DNA of 64,000 nt from Streptomyces sp. GS7 (GCF_009834125.1 NZ_CP047146.1:1481501-1545500); one strand, 5' to 3'; counted from the stretch's first letter, positions 54,001-64,000 are shown. The notes: generated by a model from the letters alone, not told the origin. Program-made: numbers and translations.

Positions 54001-55065
54001 TCGGCGCCCGTTCCATCATGGAGAGGACGCAGATCCGATGGAGAGGACACACTTCTGATGCACGCCGACCCCATCGATCCCATCAACAGCATCGACCCCA
54101 TCAACCGCATCGACCCCATCCACCCTACGGATCCGACGGCCGTCACCGAGGCGCCTGACGGCAGGGGCGCGATAGGTGCGACCGGTGTGCCTGACGGCAG
54201 GGGTGCGATAGGTGCGACCGGTGTGCCTGACGACAGGAGTGCGACAGGCGTGGCCGGTGAGCCTGGGGCGCCCGGCACGACCGATGCGTCTCTCCGGTAT
54301 CTCCGGCGGATAGGTGCCGACCGGCCCGCCGTGCCGGATGCCGAAGCGCTGCGGAGGCTGCATCTGAGCCATCTGCGGGCCGTGCCGTTCGAGAACCTCT
54401 CGATCCATCTCGGTGAGGAGATCGTGCTCGCGGAGGGCCCGCTGCTGGAGAAGATCGTCGGGGCGCGGCGGGGCGGGTTCTGCTACGAACTCAACGGAGC
54501 CTTCGCGATACTGCTCCGGGCACTCGGCTACGAGGTCGCACTGCTGTCGGCGCGGGTGTTCGGACCCGACGGGATCGGGATTCCGTATGACCACCTGGCG
54601 TTGCGGGTGCGGACTCCGACCGGGCCGTGGCTCACGGATGTCGGTTTCGGCAGGCACAGCCACTATCCGCTGCGGCTGGACAGTCGGGAGGATCAGGCGG
54701 ATCCCGGGGGCGTTTTCCGTATCGAGGAGACCGACGAGGGGGATCTGGACGTTCTGCGGGACGGGGTTCCGCAGTACAGGGTCGAGCAACGCCCGCGGGC
54801 GCTCGCGGACTTCGAGGTCGGCTGCTGGTGGAACCGCACCTCGCCCCGGTCGCACTTCACCCAGTCGCTGGTCTGCTCGCGGCTGACCGAGACCGGCCGG
54901 GTCACGCTCTCCGGCCGTACGTTGCTGGTCACCGGGGCCGATGGTGCGCGCGAGGAACGTGAACTGGGCGCGGCCGAGGTGCTGTCCGCCTATCGCAGCC
55001 ACTTCGGCATCTCGCTGGACAGGGAGCCCGTCGTCACCACGTTCACCGGTATCGACCAGAAGTAG
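51058..55065 (+). CDS. comEC: ComEC/Rec2 DNA-uptake channel fused in frame to an arylamine N-acetyltransferase
   Basis: One open frame of 1335 residues. Residues 1-~960 are ComEC: OB-like N-terminus, competence membrane domain (GDTSRVPQDLDDAFRATDLTHLLAVSGSN near 350-375) and a metallo-beta-lactamase domain (DVGQGDG near 667; THFHADHVDG near 714). Residues ~1001-1335 are a complete arylamine N-acetyltransferase with its triad Cys1142 (GGFCYELNG), His1179 (PYDHLAL) and Asp1194 (LTDVGFG). Between them lies a repetitive DPI and GxGATGVPD linker. ATG 54058 (MHADPIDP) with GGAGAGG 11 nt upstream may start the acetyltransferase alone. ComEC normally ends near residue 960, so either a fusion or loss of a stop codon has occurred. 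Confidence 0.85.
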   Translation: MTMTTSRDPADRVDATPGSVPADRDQADVSERRQPGPADLRLVAPALAAWAAAAIGLDAPGGGVAVACAVAVALAACALWRAKAREGPSAVGEDRTADRSRPARIWSAGALVAVAAVLLCAAAGAASGALHAAEARSGPLPVWAQRNARLTVELELTGDPRMTRPKVRGSQRTPPSLVFTADAVRVMAPDGSVTAVRTPVLAVVQQHDARKGSGHGAGDDSREGEGAGQGPGDGSEERGAGGRKSAGGGPAGVPDASGTGGRAEGSGGALPEWRGLLPSTRIRVAARAVPPLSSAEPVAAVLRITAYGPPRTVGPPSALQQLAGKLRAGLREATEGLRPDARALLPGLVVGDTSRVPQDLDDAFRATDLTHLLAVSGSNLTIVLTLLIGPPHLAARAERRGLARRLGLSLRGTALVGGGLALMFVVVCRPDPSVLRAAACGLITLLAIGTGRRRSLLPALAAAVLLLVLYDPRLARSYGFLLSVLATGALLLLAPPWSDALRRRRVPPRLAEVIAAAAAAQVVCSPVIAVIAARVGLVAVPCNLLAELAVAPATILGFAALAAAPVALPLAQGLAWCAGWPAGWIAWVARTGAALPGAEFAWPGGWAGGLSLAAASVVLLAVGRRALRRPWLCVLCALALVLAVCRPAPLTRILTGWPPPGWRMVACDVGQGDGLVLAAGDGTALVVDTGPDPRAIDRCLSELGVRRIPLLVLTHFHADHVDGLPGVLRGRSVGAIETTSLQEPYGQVRSVRRVAADARVPVTVAVPGERRRLGTLTWEVLWPPAPFAPPVPPLPFPMSPVPSPPMPPRPVPPLVPVASRVTGAAPGTAGLTGPNDASVTLLVRTGGLTVLLLGDLEPGAQQALLAAHPELSAVDVLKVAHHGSAYQDPQLIHRLAPRLALISCGAGNPYGHPASRTIAALRGQGARVLRTDTDGALAVLGTPAKLSAVVSGRRSLRRTGSARRRRRRDHRPGEEPAVDPASAPVPSWRGRRSDGEDTLLMHADPIDPINSIDPINRIDPIHPTDPTAVTEAPDGRGAIGATGVPDGRGAIGATGVPDDRSATGVAGEPGAPGTTDASLRYLRRIGADRPAVPDAEALRRLHLSHLRAVPFENLSIHLGEEIVLAEGPLLEKIVGARRGGFCYELNGAFAILLRALGYEVALLSARVFGPDGIGIPYDHLALRVRTPTGPWLTDVGFGRHSHYPLRLDSREDQADPGGVFRIEETDEGDLDVLRDGVPQYRVEQRPRALADFEVGCWWNRTSPRSHFTQSLVCSRLTETGRVTLSGRTLLVTGADGAREERELGAAEVLSAYRSHFGISLDREPVVTTFTGIDQK
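54064..54252 (+). repeat. Minisatellite linker between ComEC and acetyltransferase parts
   Basis: First, repeated GACCCCATC-type units (54064-54125; encodes DPI repeats). Then a 36-bp unit starting at 54153, 54189 and 54225 (2.7 copies; encodes GRGAIGATGVPD). Both are in frame, so copy-number changes would keep the fusion open. Confidence 0.9.
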
Positions 55066-55203
55066 ATGCAGAGGCAGATGCAGAGGCAGATGCAGATGCA
55101 GGAGTAGAAGCAGCAGTGGTGGGGAGGGCGGAGGCCGGAGACCGGGAGCTAACCGAAGGGCGGGGTGGGGAGGGTGGGGAGGGGCTGGGGGCCGGGGGGG
55201 GGG
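55066..55203 (+). repeat. GCAGAT repeat and G-run cluster after the comEC fusion
   Basis: ATGCAGAGGCAG occurs twice, then ATGCAG twice (55066-55101). 55158-55203 holds eight runs of three or more G, the last of ten G, a potential G-quadruplex. There is no gene in 55066-55287. Confidence 0.75.
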
Positions 55204-55287
55204 AGGCCCCCGTCGGCGGCGGTGATCGGGGCAGGGAGCGATGCCCCCCCGGCGCTCGGTGACGGGTGCCCGGGCTGCCGCCGGTCG

Positions 55288-55542
55288 TCACTCCTCCTCG
55301 CGCCAGCCCTCGTACTCGGCGGCGAGGTCGTCCAGCCGGTCCGCGTCGTAGGCGGCCTCCGGGTCCTCGACGACCACCAGCCACTGCGCGTCCTCGGCGT
55401 CGTCCTCGCCGGCCAGCGCGTCCCGTACGAGCTGGGGTGCCTCGGCGACGCCGAAGCGTTCGGTCAGCGCCTCGGCGACCTCTTCCGCGGCGTCGCGGTC
55501 GGGGAGGACGAGGACGTGGCGCAGGTGATGTGTGTCGTTCAC
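55288..55542 (-). CDS. Small acidic protein of unknown function
   Basis: 84 residues, very acidic. A strand-helix pattern (HVLVLPDRDAAEEVAEALTERFG; WLVVVEDPEA) ends in EEE. It resembles small proteins with a ferredoxin-like fold seen beside holA in related genomes, but I know no function. It starts at GTG 55542; no strong ribosome site. Its stop lies on the far side of the G-run cluster. Confidence 0.6.
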   Translation of the reverse strand: MNDTHHLRHVLVLPDRDAAEEVAEALTERFGVAEAPQLVRDALAGEDDAEDAQWLVVVEDPEAAYDADRLDDLAAEYEGWREEE

Positions 55543-55712
55543 CGGACCATTGTCGGGGAGCGGTACGGCGTTCCGGGAAGCGGGCCGGAGCGCGGCCGGG
55601 CGGCTGTGCAGACGGGCCGCGGCGCAGACAGGCCGCGGCGCAAACGGGCTGCTGTGTGGGCGGGCTGTGGTGCGGGAGGCGATGTCAGTGGGGCGTGGGA
55701 TGCTGGGACGCG

Positions 55713-56699
55713 ATGGCCAGGAAGACAGCTAACGACGACCCCCTTGCCCCCGTCACGATCGCGGTGGGCCAGGAAGACCTGCTGCTCGAACGCGCGATGC
55801 AGCAGGTGGTGGCGGCTGCCCGGGCGGCCGACGCGGACACCGATGTGCGCGACCTCAGCTCGGATCAGCTCCAGCCCGGCACCCTCGCCGAGCTGACGAG
55901 CCCCTCGCTCTTCGCCGAGCGCAAGGTCGTGGTGGTGCGGAACTCCCAGGACCTGTCCGCGGACACCATCAAGGACGTCAAGGCGTATCTCGGCTCGCCC
56001 GCTGAGGAGATCACTCTGGTGCTGATGCATGCGGGCGCGGCCAAGGGCAAGGGCCTGCTGGACGCGGCCCGTAAGGCCGGGGCGCGTGAGGTGGCCTGCC
56101 CCAAGATGACCAAGCCAGCCGACCGGCTCGCGTTCGTCCGAGGTGAGTTCCGGGCTGCCGGGCGTTCGGCGACGCCGGAGGCGTGCCAGGCGCTGGTCGA
56201 CGCGATCGGCAGCGATCTGCGGGAGCTGGCGTCGGCGTGCTCGCAGCTGGCCGCCGACGTCGAGGGCACGATCGATGACGCGGTCGTGGCGCGCTACTAC
56301 ACGGGCCGGGCCGAGGCGTCGAGCTTCACGGTCGCCGACCGGGCGGTGGAAGGCCGGGCCGCCGAGGCGCTGGAGGCGCTGCGCTGGGCGATCGCGACCG
56401 GTGTCGCGCCGGTCATGATCACCAGCGCGCTGGCCCAGGGCGTCCGAGCCATCGGCAAGCTCGCCTCCGCACCGCGCGGCGCCCGCCCCGGTGACCTCGC
56501 CCGCGAGCTGGGGATGCCGCCGTGGAAGATCGACCGGGTACGGCAGCAGATGCGCGGCTGGTCGGCGGACGGTGTCGCGACGGCGCTGCGCGCGGTGGCC
56601 GCGGCCGACGCGGGGGTGAAGGGCGGCGGGGACGATCCCGAATACGCCCTGGAGAAGGCCGTGGTGGCGATCGCCCGGGCGGCTCGCTCCCGGCGCTAG
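55713..56699 (+). CDS. holA: DNA polymerase III subunit delta
   Basis: A 328-residue clamp-loader subunit. Start GQEDLLLERAMQQVV; middle ERKVVVVRNSQDLSADTIKDVKAYL (RecA-like AAA fold without Walker motifs); conserved helical end IATGVAPVMITSALAQGVRAIGKL and MPPWKIDRVRQQMRGWS. It opens the beta clamp. ATG 55713 is the start of the conserved N-terminus; the ORF runs open upstream in GC-rich DNA. Gene order (comEC, holA, rpsT, lepA) is conserved in actinobacteria. Confidence 0.93.
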   Translation: MARKTANDDPLAPVTIAVGQEDLLLERAMQQVVAAARAADADTDVRDLSSDQLQPGTLAELTSPSLFAERKVVVVRNSQDLSADTIKDVKAYLGSPAEEITLVLMHAGAAKGKGLLDAARKAGAREVACPKMTKPADRLAFVRGEFRAAGRSATPEACQALVDAIGSDLRELASACSQLAADVEGTIDDAVVARYYTGRAEASSFTVADRAVEGRAAEALEALRWAIATGVAPVMITSALAQGVRAIGKLASAPRGARPGDLARELGMPPWKIDRVRQQMRGWSADGVATALRAVAAADAGVKGGGDDPEYALEKAVVAIARAARSRR

Positions 56700-56859
56700 G
56701 GGAGGCGGGCGGCGGGGGAGAGCCGAAGGCGGCGCCCGACAGCGTTGCGGTGTGCGGGCGTGTAGGCGGGCGGGTCTGGCGTGCGGATGGGTCTGGCGCC
56801 GGATGTGGCGGTGGTCGCATGGTGCCGAGCCGACCGACCTCCCCGCAGGCTGCCACGAC

Positions 56860-56935
56860 AGGCCCCACCCACAGGCCCCACCCACAGGCCCAACTCATGG
56901 GCCCAACTCATGGGTCCCACCCACGGGTCCCGCAC
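56860..56935. repeat. Tandem 13-bp repeat
   Basis: Units start at 56860, 56873, 56886, 56899 and 56912, plus a partial one. Form: AGGCCCCACCCAC and the variant GGGCCCAACTCAT. It lies in the 386-bp gap between holA and the convergent membrane protein gene, where I see no gene. Confidence 0.9.
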
Positions 56936-57085
56936 GGTCACTTACGACGGGCCCATGCCGAGCCTCCCTCACAGGCCCCCAGCCGCTCGTGCCCCATGAC
57001 GGGCGACTCGGCTGCGGGCCCCAACCAGCGGCGCCCGCAGCCGGGTTGCCCCGGCCCGCGCGCTACCCGGCCTGCCCGCCGCCGC

Positions 57086-58108
57086 TCACCCCTTCAGCCG
57101 GCGCAGCGTGTCCTTGGCGCTGGCTTCGAGCATCGTGGTGATCTGGTCGGTGGTCGGCGGCTTGCTGGTGGCGGTGCTCGACGTATAGCTGGACCAGGTC
57201 GACTGGTAGGTAAGCCAGCCGTCGCGGACGGCGAGGATGACGTAGGCGCCGGTGTTGTTGGAGGTGTCGTCGCGGGTGACCAGATACGCCTCGTCGCCGA
57301 TGCCCGGTACGGACGCGACCTTGTAGTGGACCGACGTCTCCTGCTTCTCCCAGGAGCGGTAGTTGTCCGCGAATTCCGGGGCGGGGTCGGACTTCTTGTG
57401 CAGCGTGACGGCGTTGTAGAGCCAGGTCGAGGAGTAGCCGGTGCTTCCGGCGCCGTCCGGCGTCAGCGTGACGTTGCACCACATCGAGTCCATCGACGGC
57501 TGCTGGGTGCCGCTGTGCTGGGGGTTCTCCGTCGGCGATCCGGGCGAAGCCGAGCCGGTGGTCCCGCTGCTCGGCTTCGTCTGGAGGTGGGCGTTCTCGA
57601 AGGGGGTCATGGACGTGGCGGCGCAGAGGTCGCTCTTGTACGCGTAGCCCTTGAGGTCGGGGCTGGGCTTCGAGGAGAAGCCACCGGTGGCGAACAGCAC
57701 GGATGCCCCGATGGCGGTGGCGGCGACCGCGCCGCCGAGGGCCCACAGCCAGCCGGAGACGCCGCTGCCCGTGCCGCCGGCAACGCCGCCGAGCGGGGCC
57801 CCTCCTGGTATGCCGGGTACCCCCGCGGCGCTTGTGGGTGCGCCTGGCGCGGTGCCTATGAGTGCGCCGGGCACCCCGGATATGCCGGGAATTCCCGGTG
57901 CTCCGGGTGCTCCCGGTGTCCCGGCGGTGCCGATCGCCGGATAGCCGTAACTGCCGGGCGCCTGAGGCGGCGCCCCGGCCGGCGGGTTCTGCGGCGCGTA
58001 CGGATTCTGCTGGGCGGGCGGCGGGTTCTGCGGCGCGGGAGCCGGGCCGTAAGGACTCGGCTGCGGCGGGGCGTTGTAGGGATTGTTCTGGTCCCCCGTG
58101 TTGGACAT
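57086..58108 (-). CDS. Membrane protein with collagen-like G-x-x repeats
   Basis: A 340-residue protein. The first ~60 residues are Asn/Pro/Gln-rich (NPYNAPPQPSPYGPA), then seven or more Gly-x-x triplets (GTPGAPGAPGIPGISGVPG) as in collagen-like sequences, then one membrane helix (SGWLWALGGAVAATAIGASVLFATGG) and a ~190-residue outside domain with two Cys (SDLCAAT and MWCNVTL). No known family. TACGCT (AGCGTA at 58115-58120 on the plus strand) is 6 nt before the ATG, so it is probably leaderless. The outer domain resembles DUF-type proteins of the secreted lipoprotein class in fold only. Confidence 0.75.
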   Translation of the reverse strand: MSNTGDQNNPYNAPPQPSPYGPAPAPQNPPPAQQNPYAPQNPPAGAPPQAPGSYGYPAIGTAGTPGAPGAPGIPGISGVPGALIGTAPGAPTSAAGVPGIPGGAPLGGVAGGTGSGVSGWLWALGGAVAATAIGASVLFATGGFSSKPSPDLKGYAYKSDLCAATSMTPFENAHLQTKPSSGTTGSASPGSPTENPQHSGTQQPSMDSMWCNVTLTPDGAGSTGYSSTWLYNAVTLHKKSDPAPEFADNYRSWEKQETSVHYKVASVPGIGDEAYLVTRDDTSNNTGAYVILAVRDGWLTYQSTWSSYTSSTATSKPPTTDQITTMLEASAKDTLRRLKG

Positions 58109-58366
58109 GGCCGCAGCGTAGCGGGACATCGCCGACAGTCAACCCGCTTCGGAGGTATCCAGATATCGGGGATGGGAGCGAATATCCCGGACCATGTCGC
58201 CAGGCCCCTGACCCCCTGGCCCTCTAGCCTCTGAGGTCGTGTCGCCCGGCCCCTGGCGTTCGCGTCCCACCTCTGCCCGTCCCCCGCCGGACCTGCACGC
58301 TGTCCCAGGTCTGCCCGCCGCCCGACCTGCGCGCCGTCCCCCCCGCAGCCCCTGCGACCCGCACGC

Positions 58367-58402
58367 CATCCCGTCCCATCCCATCCCATCCCATCCCACC
58401 CC
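58367..58402. repeat. CCATC pentanucleotide repeat
   Basis: About seven CCATC/CCCAT units in a row, with one interruption near 58371. It lies in the 570-bp gap 58109-58677, which otherwise has the rpsT terminator and no gene. Confidence 0.85.
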
Positions 58403-58457
58403 GGCCCGCGGCACCAGCTCCACCTCACCGCGTCCCCCCGCCGCCTCACACGGCGAA

Positions 58458-58498
58458 AAGCCCCGCCCTCGCCCCGGAGAGGGGCGGAGACGGGGCTT
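58458..58498 (-). terminator. Terminator of rpsT
   Basis: An 18-base arm pair (58458-58475 with 58481-58498) with a few mismatches and a 5-nt loop. Read from the minus strand it ends in GGCTTTTC, a short U-run. Confidence 0.75.
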
Positions 58499-58677
58499 CC
58501 GTATCCAGCTTGTGTGGCTGCTTCGGCGATTCCGCCGAGCGAGCCGGGTGCGCCGCACCCGCGTGGCGAACGCAGGCCGCGTGCGGCGCGGTGGTGCACC
58601 GGTCAGGGAGCGGTGAGAGGGGCCGCTGAGTCCCTGGCGGCAGGGTGACCGCAGCTGGTGCGGTCAGGAAGAGAAGG

Positions 58678-58944
58678 TCAGCCCTTGAGGCCGGCGACCG
58701 TCTTGGCCAGCGCCGACTTCTTGTTGGCGGCGGCGTTCTTGTGGATGACGCCCTTGCTGACGGCCTTGTCGAGCTTCTTGGAAGCCTCGCGCACGGCGGT
58801 GGTGGCCTTCTCCAGGTCACCGGCCGCGACGGCCTCACGGGTACGACGGATCGAGGTCTTCAGAGCGGACTTGACAGCCTTGTTGCGCTGACGAGCCTTC
58901 TCGTTGGTCTTGATCCGCTTCATCTGGGACTTGATGTTCGCCAC
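58678..58944 (-). CDS. rpsT: 30S ribosomal protein S20
   Basis: 88 residues, Lys/Arg/Ala-rich and all-helical, beginning [20 protein letters not shown] and ending [15 protein letters not shown]. It binds the 5' domain of 16S rRNA. It is transcribed opposite to holA and lepA, the usual arrangement here. Confidence 0.98.
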   Translation of the reverse strand: MANIKSQMKRIKTNEKARQRNKAVKSALKTSIRRTREAVAAGDLEKATTAVREASKKLDKAVSKGVIHKNAAANKKSALAKTVAGLKG

Positions 58945-59565
58945 GAAAGAGCCTTTTCAGGTTCGTTGGAGTTTCGATGTGCGCCGCGCACGAGAGAGGG
59001 CACGAAGCGCAGTGGACCAGGTTACCAGCAGGGTTTATGGCTCCCAAACCGGGCTGGGGACCGCCTCCGGACCGGGATCGCCTCCGGACCAGGGATCGAC
59101 TCCCGACCTTGGACCGACTCCCGACCTTGGACCGACTCCCGACCGGGGACCACCATCGCACGCGACCGCCCCCAACCGGCGACCGTTTCCTCACACGGCC
59201 CCGGTACCGCCCCGTACCAGCCCCGCCCGCCCCGGTACGGACCGCAGGCATCCCGGTACCGGCCACCGGCCACCGGCATCCCGGTACGGACCACAGGCGC
59301 CCCGGGCCGACCGCCCCAGCCAAGACCGCCCCGGCCAAGACCGCCCCGCCCCGCCCGTTGCCGACGCGCCCGCCCCGCCGCCGAAGCGTCCGCCCAACCC
59401 GCCGTCGACGCGTCCGGGTGGACCGGGCGGCCGCCCCGCGGACGCCCAAACCGCCCCACCCCCGTCGCTCATGGGACGATGGGGGAGACGTCGTCCGACA
59501 CGAGATGACACACCCCGTACGACGCACCCCTGTCCCGCCTACCGCGTTCACTGAATGGATCCTGC
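58945..59565. repeat. Repeat-rich gene-free region between rpsT and lepA
   Basis: 621 bp. It holds three 18-bp units GACTCCCGACCTTGGACC (59098, 59116, 59134), a preceding CCTCCGGACC doublet, ACCGGCC doublets near 59261 and GCCAAGACCGCCCC triplets near 59320. Open frames exist on both strands but look like products of repeats. The rpsT and lepA promoters must lie here. Confidence 0.75.
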
Positions 59566-61440
59566 GTGCCCGCGACCCCTACGAACGTGCCGGAGCCGAG
59601 CCGTACCGACCCGGCGCTCCTCCGTAACTTCTGCATCATCGCGCACATCGACCACGGCAAGTCGACGCTCGCCGACCGGATGCTCCAGCTCACCGGTGTC
59701 GTCGACCAGCGGCAGATGCGCGCGCAGTATCTGGACCGGATGGACATCGAGCGCGAGCGCGGCATCACGATCAAGTCCCAGGCGGTCCGGCTTCCCTGGG
59801 CGCCGTCCGAGGGCGAGGAGGGGAGTGGGACGACCCACATCCTCAACATGATCGACACCCCGGGCCACGTCGACTTCACCTACGAGGTGTCGCGCTCCCT
59901 CGCCGCGTGCGAGGGCTGCATCCTCCTCGTCGACGCCGCCCAGGGCATCGAGGCCCAGACCCTCGCCAACCTCTACCTGGCGATGGAGAACGACCTCACG
60001 ATCATCCCCGTCCTCAACAAGATCGACCTGCCGGCCGCGCAGCCCGAGAAGTTCGCCGCCGAGCTGGCGAACCTGGTCGGCTGCGAGCCCGAGGACGTGC
60101 TGAAGGTCTCCGCCAAGACCGGCGTCGGGGTGCCCGAGCTGCTGGACCGCGTGGTCCGCGACGTGCCGCCCCCGGTCGGCGTCAAGGACGCCCCCGCTCG
60201 CGCGATGATCTTCGACTCGGTCTACGACGCCTACCGCGGCGTCGTGACGTACGTGAAGGTCGTCGACGGCACGCTCGGCAGGCGCGAGCGGATCAAGATG
60301 ATGTCCACCGGCGCCGCGCACGAGCTGCTGGAGATCGGTACGAACTCGCCGGAGATGACGCCGGCGGACGGCCTGTCGGTCGGCGAGGTCGGGTACCTCA
60401 TCACCGGCGTGAAGGACGTCCGGCAGTCGAAGGTCGGCGACACCATCACCCAGCTCGCCAAGGGTGCCGAGGAGCCGCTGGGCGGCTACAAGGACCCCAA
60501 GCCGATGGTGTTCTCGGGGCTGTACCCGCTCGACGGCTCGGACTACCCGGAGCTGCGCGAAGCGCTGGACAAGCTCCAGCTCAACGACGCCGCGCTGGTC
60601 TACGAGCCGGAGACCTCGGCCGCCCTGGGCTTCGGTTTCCGCGTCGGCTTCCTGGGCCTGCTGCACCTGGAGGTCATCCGTGAGCGGCTGGAGCGCGAGT
60701 TCGGCCTCGACCTGATCGCCACCGCGCCCAACGTGGTCTACCGCGTGGACATGGAGGACGGCAGCGAGCACATCGTCACCAACCCGAGCGAGTTCCCGAC
60801 CGGCAAGATCGACAAGGTCCATGAGCCGGTCGTACGGGCCACGATCCTGGCGCCGAGCGAGTTCATCGGCGCGATCATGGAGCTGTGCCAGACCCGCCGC
60901 GGCACCCTGCTCGGCATGGACTACCTCTCCGAGGACCGGGTCGAGATCCGCTACACCCTCCCGCTCGCCGAGGTCGTCTTCGACTTCTTCGACCAGCTCA
61001 AGTCCAAGACCCGCGGCTACGCCTCGCTGGACTACGAGCCCACCGGCGAGCAGACCTCCGACCTGGTGAAGGTCGACATCCTGCTGCACGGCGACAAGGT
61101 CGACGCGTTCTCCGCGATCACGCACAAGGACAAGGCGTACGCGTACGGCGTGCGGCTGGTGGCCAAGTTGCGCGAGCTGATCCCGCGGCAGAACTTCGAG
61201 GTGCCGATCCAGGCCGCCATCGGCAGCCGGGTCATCGCCCGTGAGACGGTCCGCGCCATCCGCAAGGACGTCCTCGCCAAGTGCTACGGCGGTGACATCT
61301 CCCGTAAGCGGAAGCTGCTGGAGAAGCAGAAGGAAGGCAAGAAGCGGATGAAGATGGTCGGCAGCGTGGAGGTGCCGCAGGACGCCTTCATCGCGGTGCT
61401 GTCGTCGGACTCCGAGGGTGACGGCAAGGCGAAGAAGTAG
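59566..61440 (+). CDS. lepA: Elongation factor 4 (LepA), back-translocating GTPase
   Basis: A 624-residue GTPase. G1 [15 protein letters not shown]2/switch [17 protein letters not shown]3 DTPGHVDF, G4 NKIDL. EF-G-like domains II, III and V follow, then the LepA C-terminal domain with [26 protein letters not shown]. It acts on stalled ribosomes and initiation. GTG 59566 is the start. The end ([11 protein letters not shown]) is normal length. Confidence 0.97.
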   Translation: MPATPTNVPEPSRTDPALLRNFCIIAHIDHGKSTLADRMLQLTGVVDQRQMRAQYLDRMDIERERGITIKSQAVRLPWAPSEGEEGSGTTHILNMIDTPGHVDFTYEVSRSLAACEGCILLVDAAQGIEAQTLANLYLAMENDLTIIPVLNKIDLPAAQPEKFAAELANLVGCEPEDVLKVSAKTGVGVPELLDRVVRDVPPPVGVKDAPARAMIFDSVYDAYRGVVTYVKVVDGTLGRRERIKMMSTGAAHELLEIGTNSPEMTPADGLSVGEVGYLITGVKDVRQSKVGDTITQLAKGAEEPLGGYKDPKPMVFSGLYPLDGSDYPELREALDKLQLNDAALVYEPETSAALGFGFRVGFLGLLHLEVIRERLEREFGLDLIATAPNVVYRVDMEDGSEHIVTNPSEFPTGKIDKVHEPVVRATILAPSEFIGAIMELCQTRRGTLLGMDYLSEDRVEIRYTLPLAEVVFDFFDQLKSKTRGYASLDYEPTGEQTSDLVKVDILLHGDKVDAFSAITHKDKAYAYGVRLVAKLRELIPRQNFEVPIQAAIGSRVIARETVRAIRKDVLAKCYGGDISRKRKLLEKQKEGKKRMKMVGSVEVPQDAFIAVLSSDSEGDGKAKK

Positions 61441-61500
61441 GAAGAAGCAGGGCGAAGCAGGAAGAGGTAGGGGGAAGCAGCCGGCCGGTGGCCGGTGGTG

Positions 61501-61530
61501 GGGCGCCGGTTCCTTCGGGGGCCGGCGCCC
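61501..61530 (+). terminator. Terminator after lepA
   Basis: A 9-bp perfect repeat (61501-61509 with 61522-61530). The stretch 61441-61500 repeats GGGAAGCAG-type units; 61531-61725 holds the promoter zone of the next gene. Confidence 0.65.
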
Positions 61531-61725
61531 TGTGCTGTGCCGGGGCCGGTGCGGGCCGCCGCTCTCCGCCGGGTCATACGACTGTTACGTACACCTATCG
61601 CGGTGGTCACATCCTGAACCAGTCGACCGCAGCCCCTTACATGGCGGCGTCACGCGTTCTACTCTGATCACTGCTCAAAGGTTACTCGCGAGTCACCAGC
61701 AATGAAGCGGGCCCCGGAGGATGCC

Positions 61726-63609
<1,884 letters not shown>

Positions 63610-63624
63610 GACCCGGCGACGGCG

Positions 63625-63658
63625 GGTGCGGGGCGGGCCGGGCGGTCCGCCCCGCACC
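63625..63658 (+). terminator. Terminator after the acyl-CoA synthetase
   Basis: A 12-bp perfect repeat with a 10-nt loop. The 63659-63871 stretch after it shows no gene. Confidence 0.8.
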
Positions 63659-63871
63659 GCGGTGTCCGGGCGGACGGGCGGTGCGGGTGAAGTTGTCCAT
63701 ACAGGTTGATTCGGACGTATCTTCCCGTGTCGGTCAACTACCGTGCGGCGTCAGCCGAATTGACGGCGCTGACCACGTACTTCCGTAACTCACCGCTTAT
63801 GGGTGCGCTCGTTCTGTCACCCTGGCGGTGGCGCATCCGGCGCTGCAGGGGAGCTGCTCGGGAGTTGCTCA

Positions 63872-64000
63872 ATGAGGACGACAACTTCGTCTGAACGGAA
63901 CGACGTTGCGGGAGCCGCCACGCGGTCCCTGCGAGCCAGTCTGCCCGGCGACCCGCGGGCGGCGGCCGCCGCGCGGCAGTTCGTCCGGGGCGCGTTCGCC
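63872..64000 (+). CDS. Start of an ATP-binding (anti-sigma-like) protein, cut by window end
   Basis: 43 codons visible from ATG 63872, with GGGAG 7 nt upstream. The part SLRASLPGDPRAAAAARQFV resembles the N-terminus of short RsbW-like HATPase proteins of streptomycetes (polar start followed by an ARxFV helix). The catalytic domain lies beyond the window, so the call is tentative. Confidence 0.5.
   Translation, partial: MRTTTSSERNDVAGAATRSLRASLPGDPRAAAAARQFVRGAFA

Noticed and set aside
63706..63894. 62-codon open frame before the right-edge gene
   Set aside because: No ribosome site; it overlaps the start of the better supported ATPase gene.

Overview
The window is about 64 kb of very GC-rich actinobacterial chromosome. 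Codon usage, GTG starts, leaderless promoters and gene order fit a Streptomyces or close relative. The recognisable core block runs mreD, PBP2, rodA, a radical-SAM pair, RNase E/G, rplU-rpmA-obg, proB-proA, nadD-rsfS, leuS, comEA-comEC, holA, rpsT and lepA. No organism name can be read from the sequence itself.

Layout. At 1-4.1 kb is the end of the mre/rod cell-wall cluster. At 4.1-8.4 kb are an anti-sigma-like ATPase, a CYTH-CHAD protein and a B12-binding radical-SAM protein. At 8.34-16.42 kb is an accessory insertion. The last ~50 bp of the radical-SAM gene occurs three times, and these copies bound two cargo segments of almost equal size (3.94 and 4.06 kb). One carries a heme-peroxidase cluster (unknown protein, DyP peroxidase, catalase-like protein). 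The other carries AraC and VOC genes plus an arsenic set (arsI, arsR, ACR3, arsC). No integrase or transposase is present. The third copy keeps what looks like the original gene end and its terminator. At 16.5-18.6 kb the core resumes with the usual partner of the radical-SAM gene, which probably starts at CTG.

At 18.8-24.8 kb are RNase E/G, L21, L27 and Obg. At 24.9-30.5 kb are a TagF-like wall-polymer enzyme and proline synthesis. At 30.6-37.8 kb are two related single-pass membrane proteins, an M48 protease, two very small membrane proteins, NadD, an LCP-like protein, RsfS and a phosphatase. At 37.9-41.4 kb two identical tRNA-Ala(GGC) genes flank a small variable zone with remnants of a divergent regulator/MFS pair, two zinc-ribbon proteins and a GT87 mannosyltransferase. 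At 41.8-46.9 kb are a secreted S53 protease and leuS, the latter behind a leader with a Leu-rich peptide and an intrinsic terminator (a classical attenuator). At 47.3-58.1 kb are a membrane coiled-coil protein, DegV, ComEA, a ComEC ORF fused in frame to an arylamine N-acetyltransferase, HolA and a collagen-like lipoprotein-style membrane protein. At 58.7-64 kb are S20, LepA, a long-chain acyl-CoA ligase and the start of another anti-sigma-like ATPase.

The most unusual items are the tandem integrase-less elements at the radical-SAM gene end, the leuS attenuator with an apparently leaderless leader peptide, the ComEC-NAT fusion with a minisatellite linker, the double-truncated regulator/MFS relic, and two genes whose best start is CTG. 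Several intergenic regions hold short tandem repeats with 5, 8, 13 or 18 bp units.
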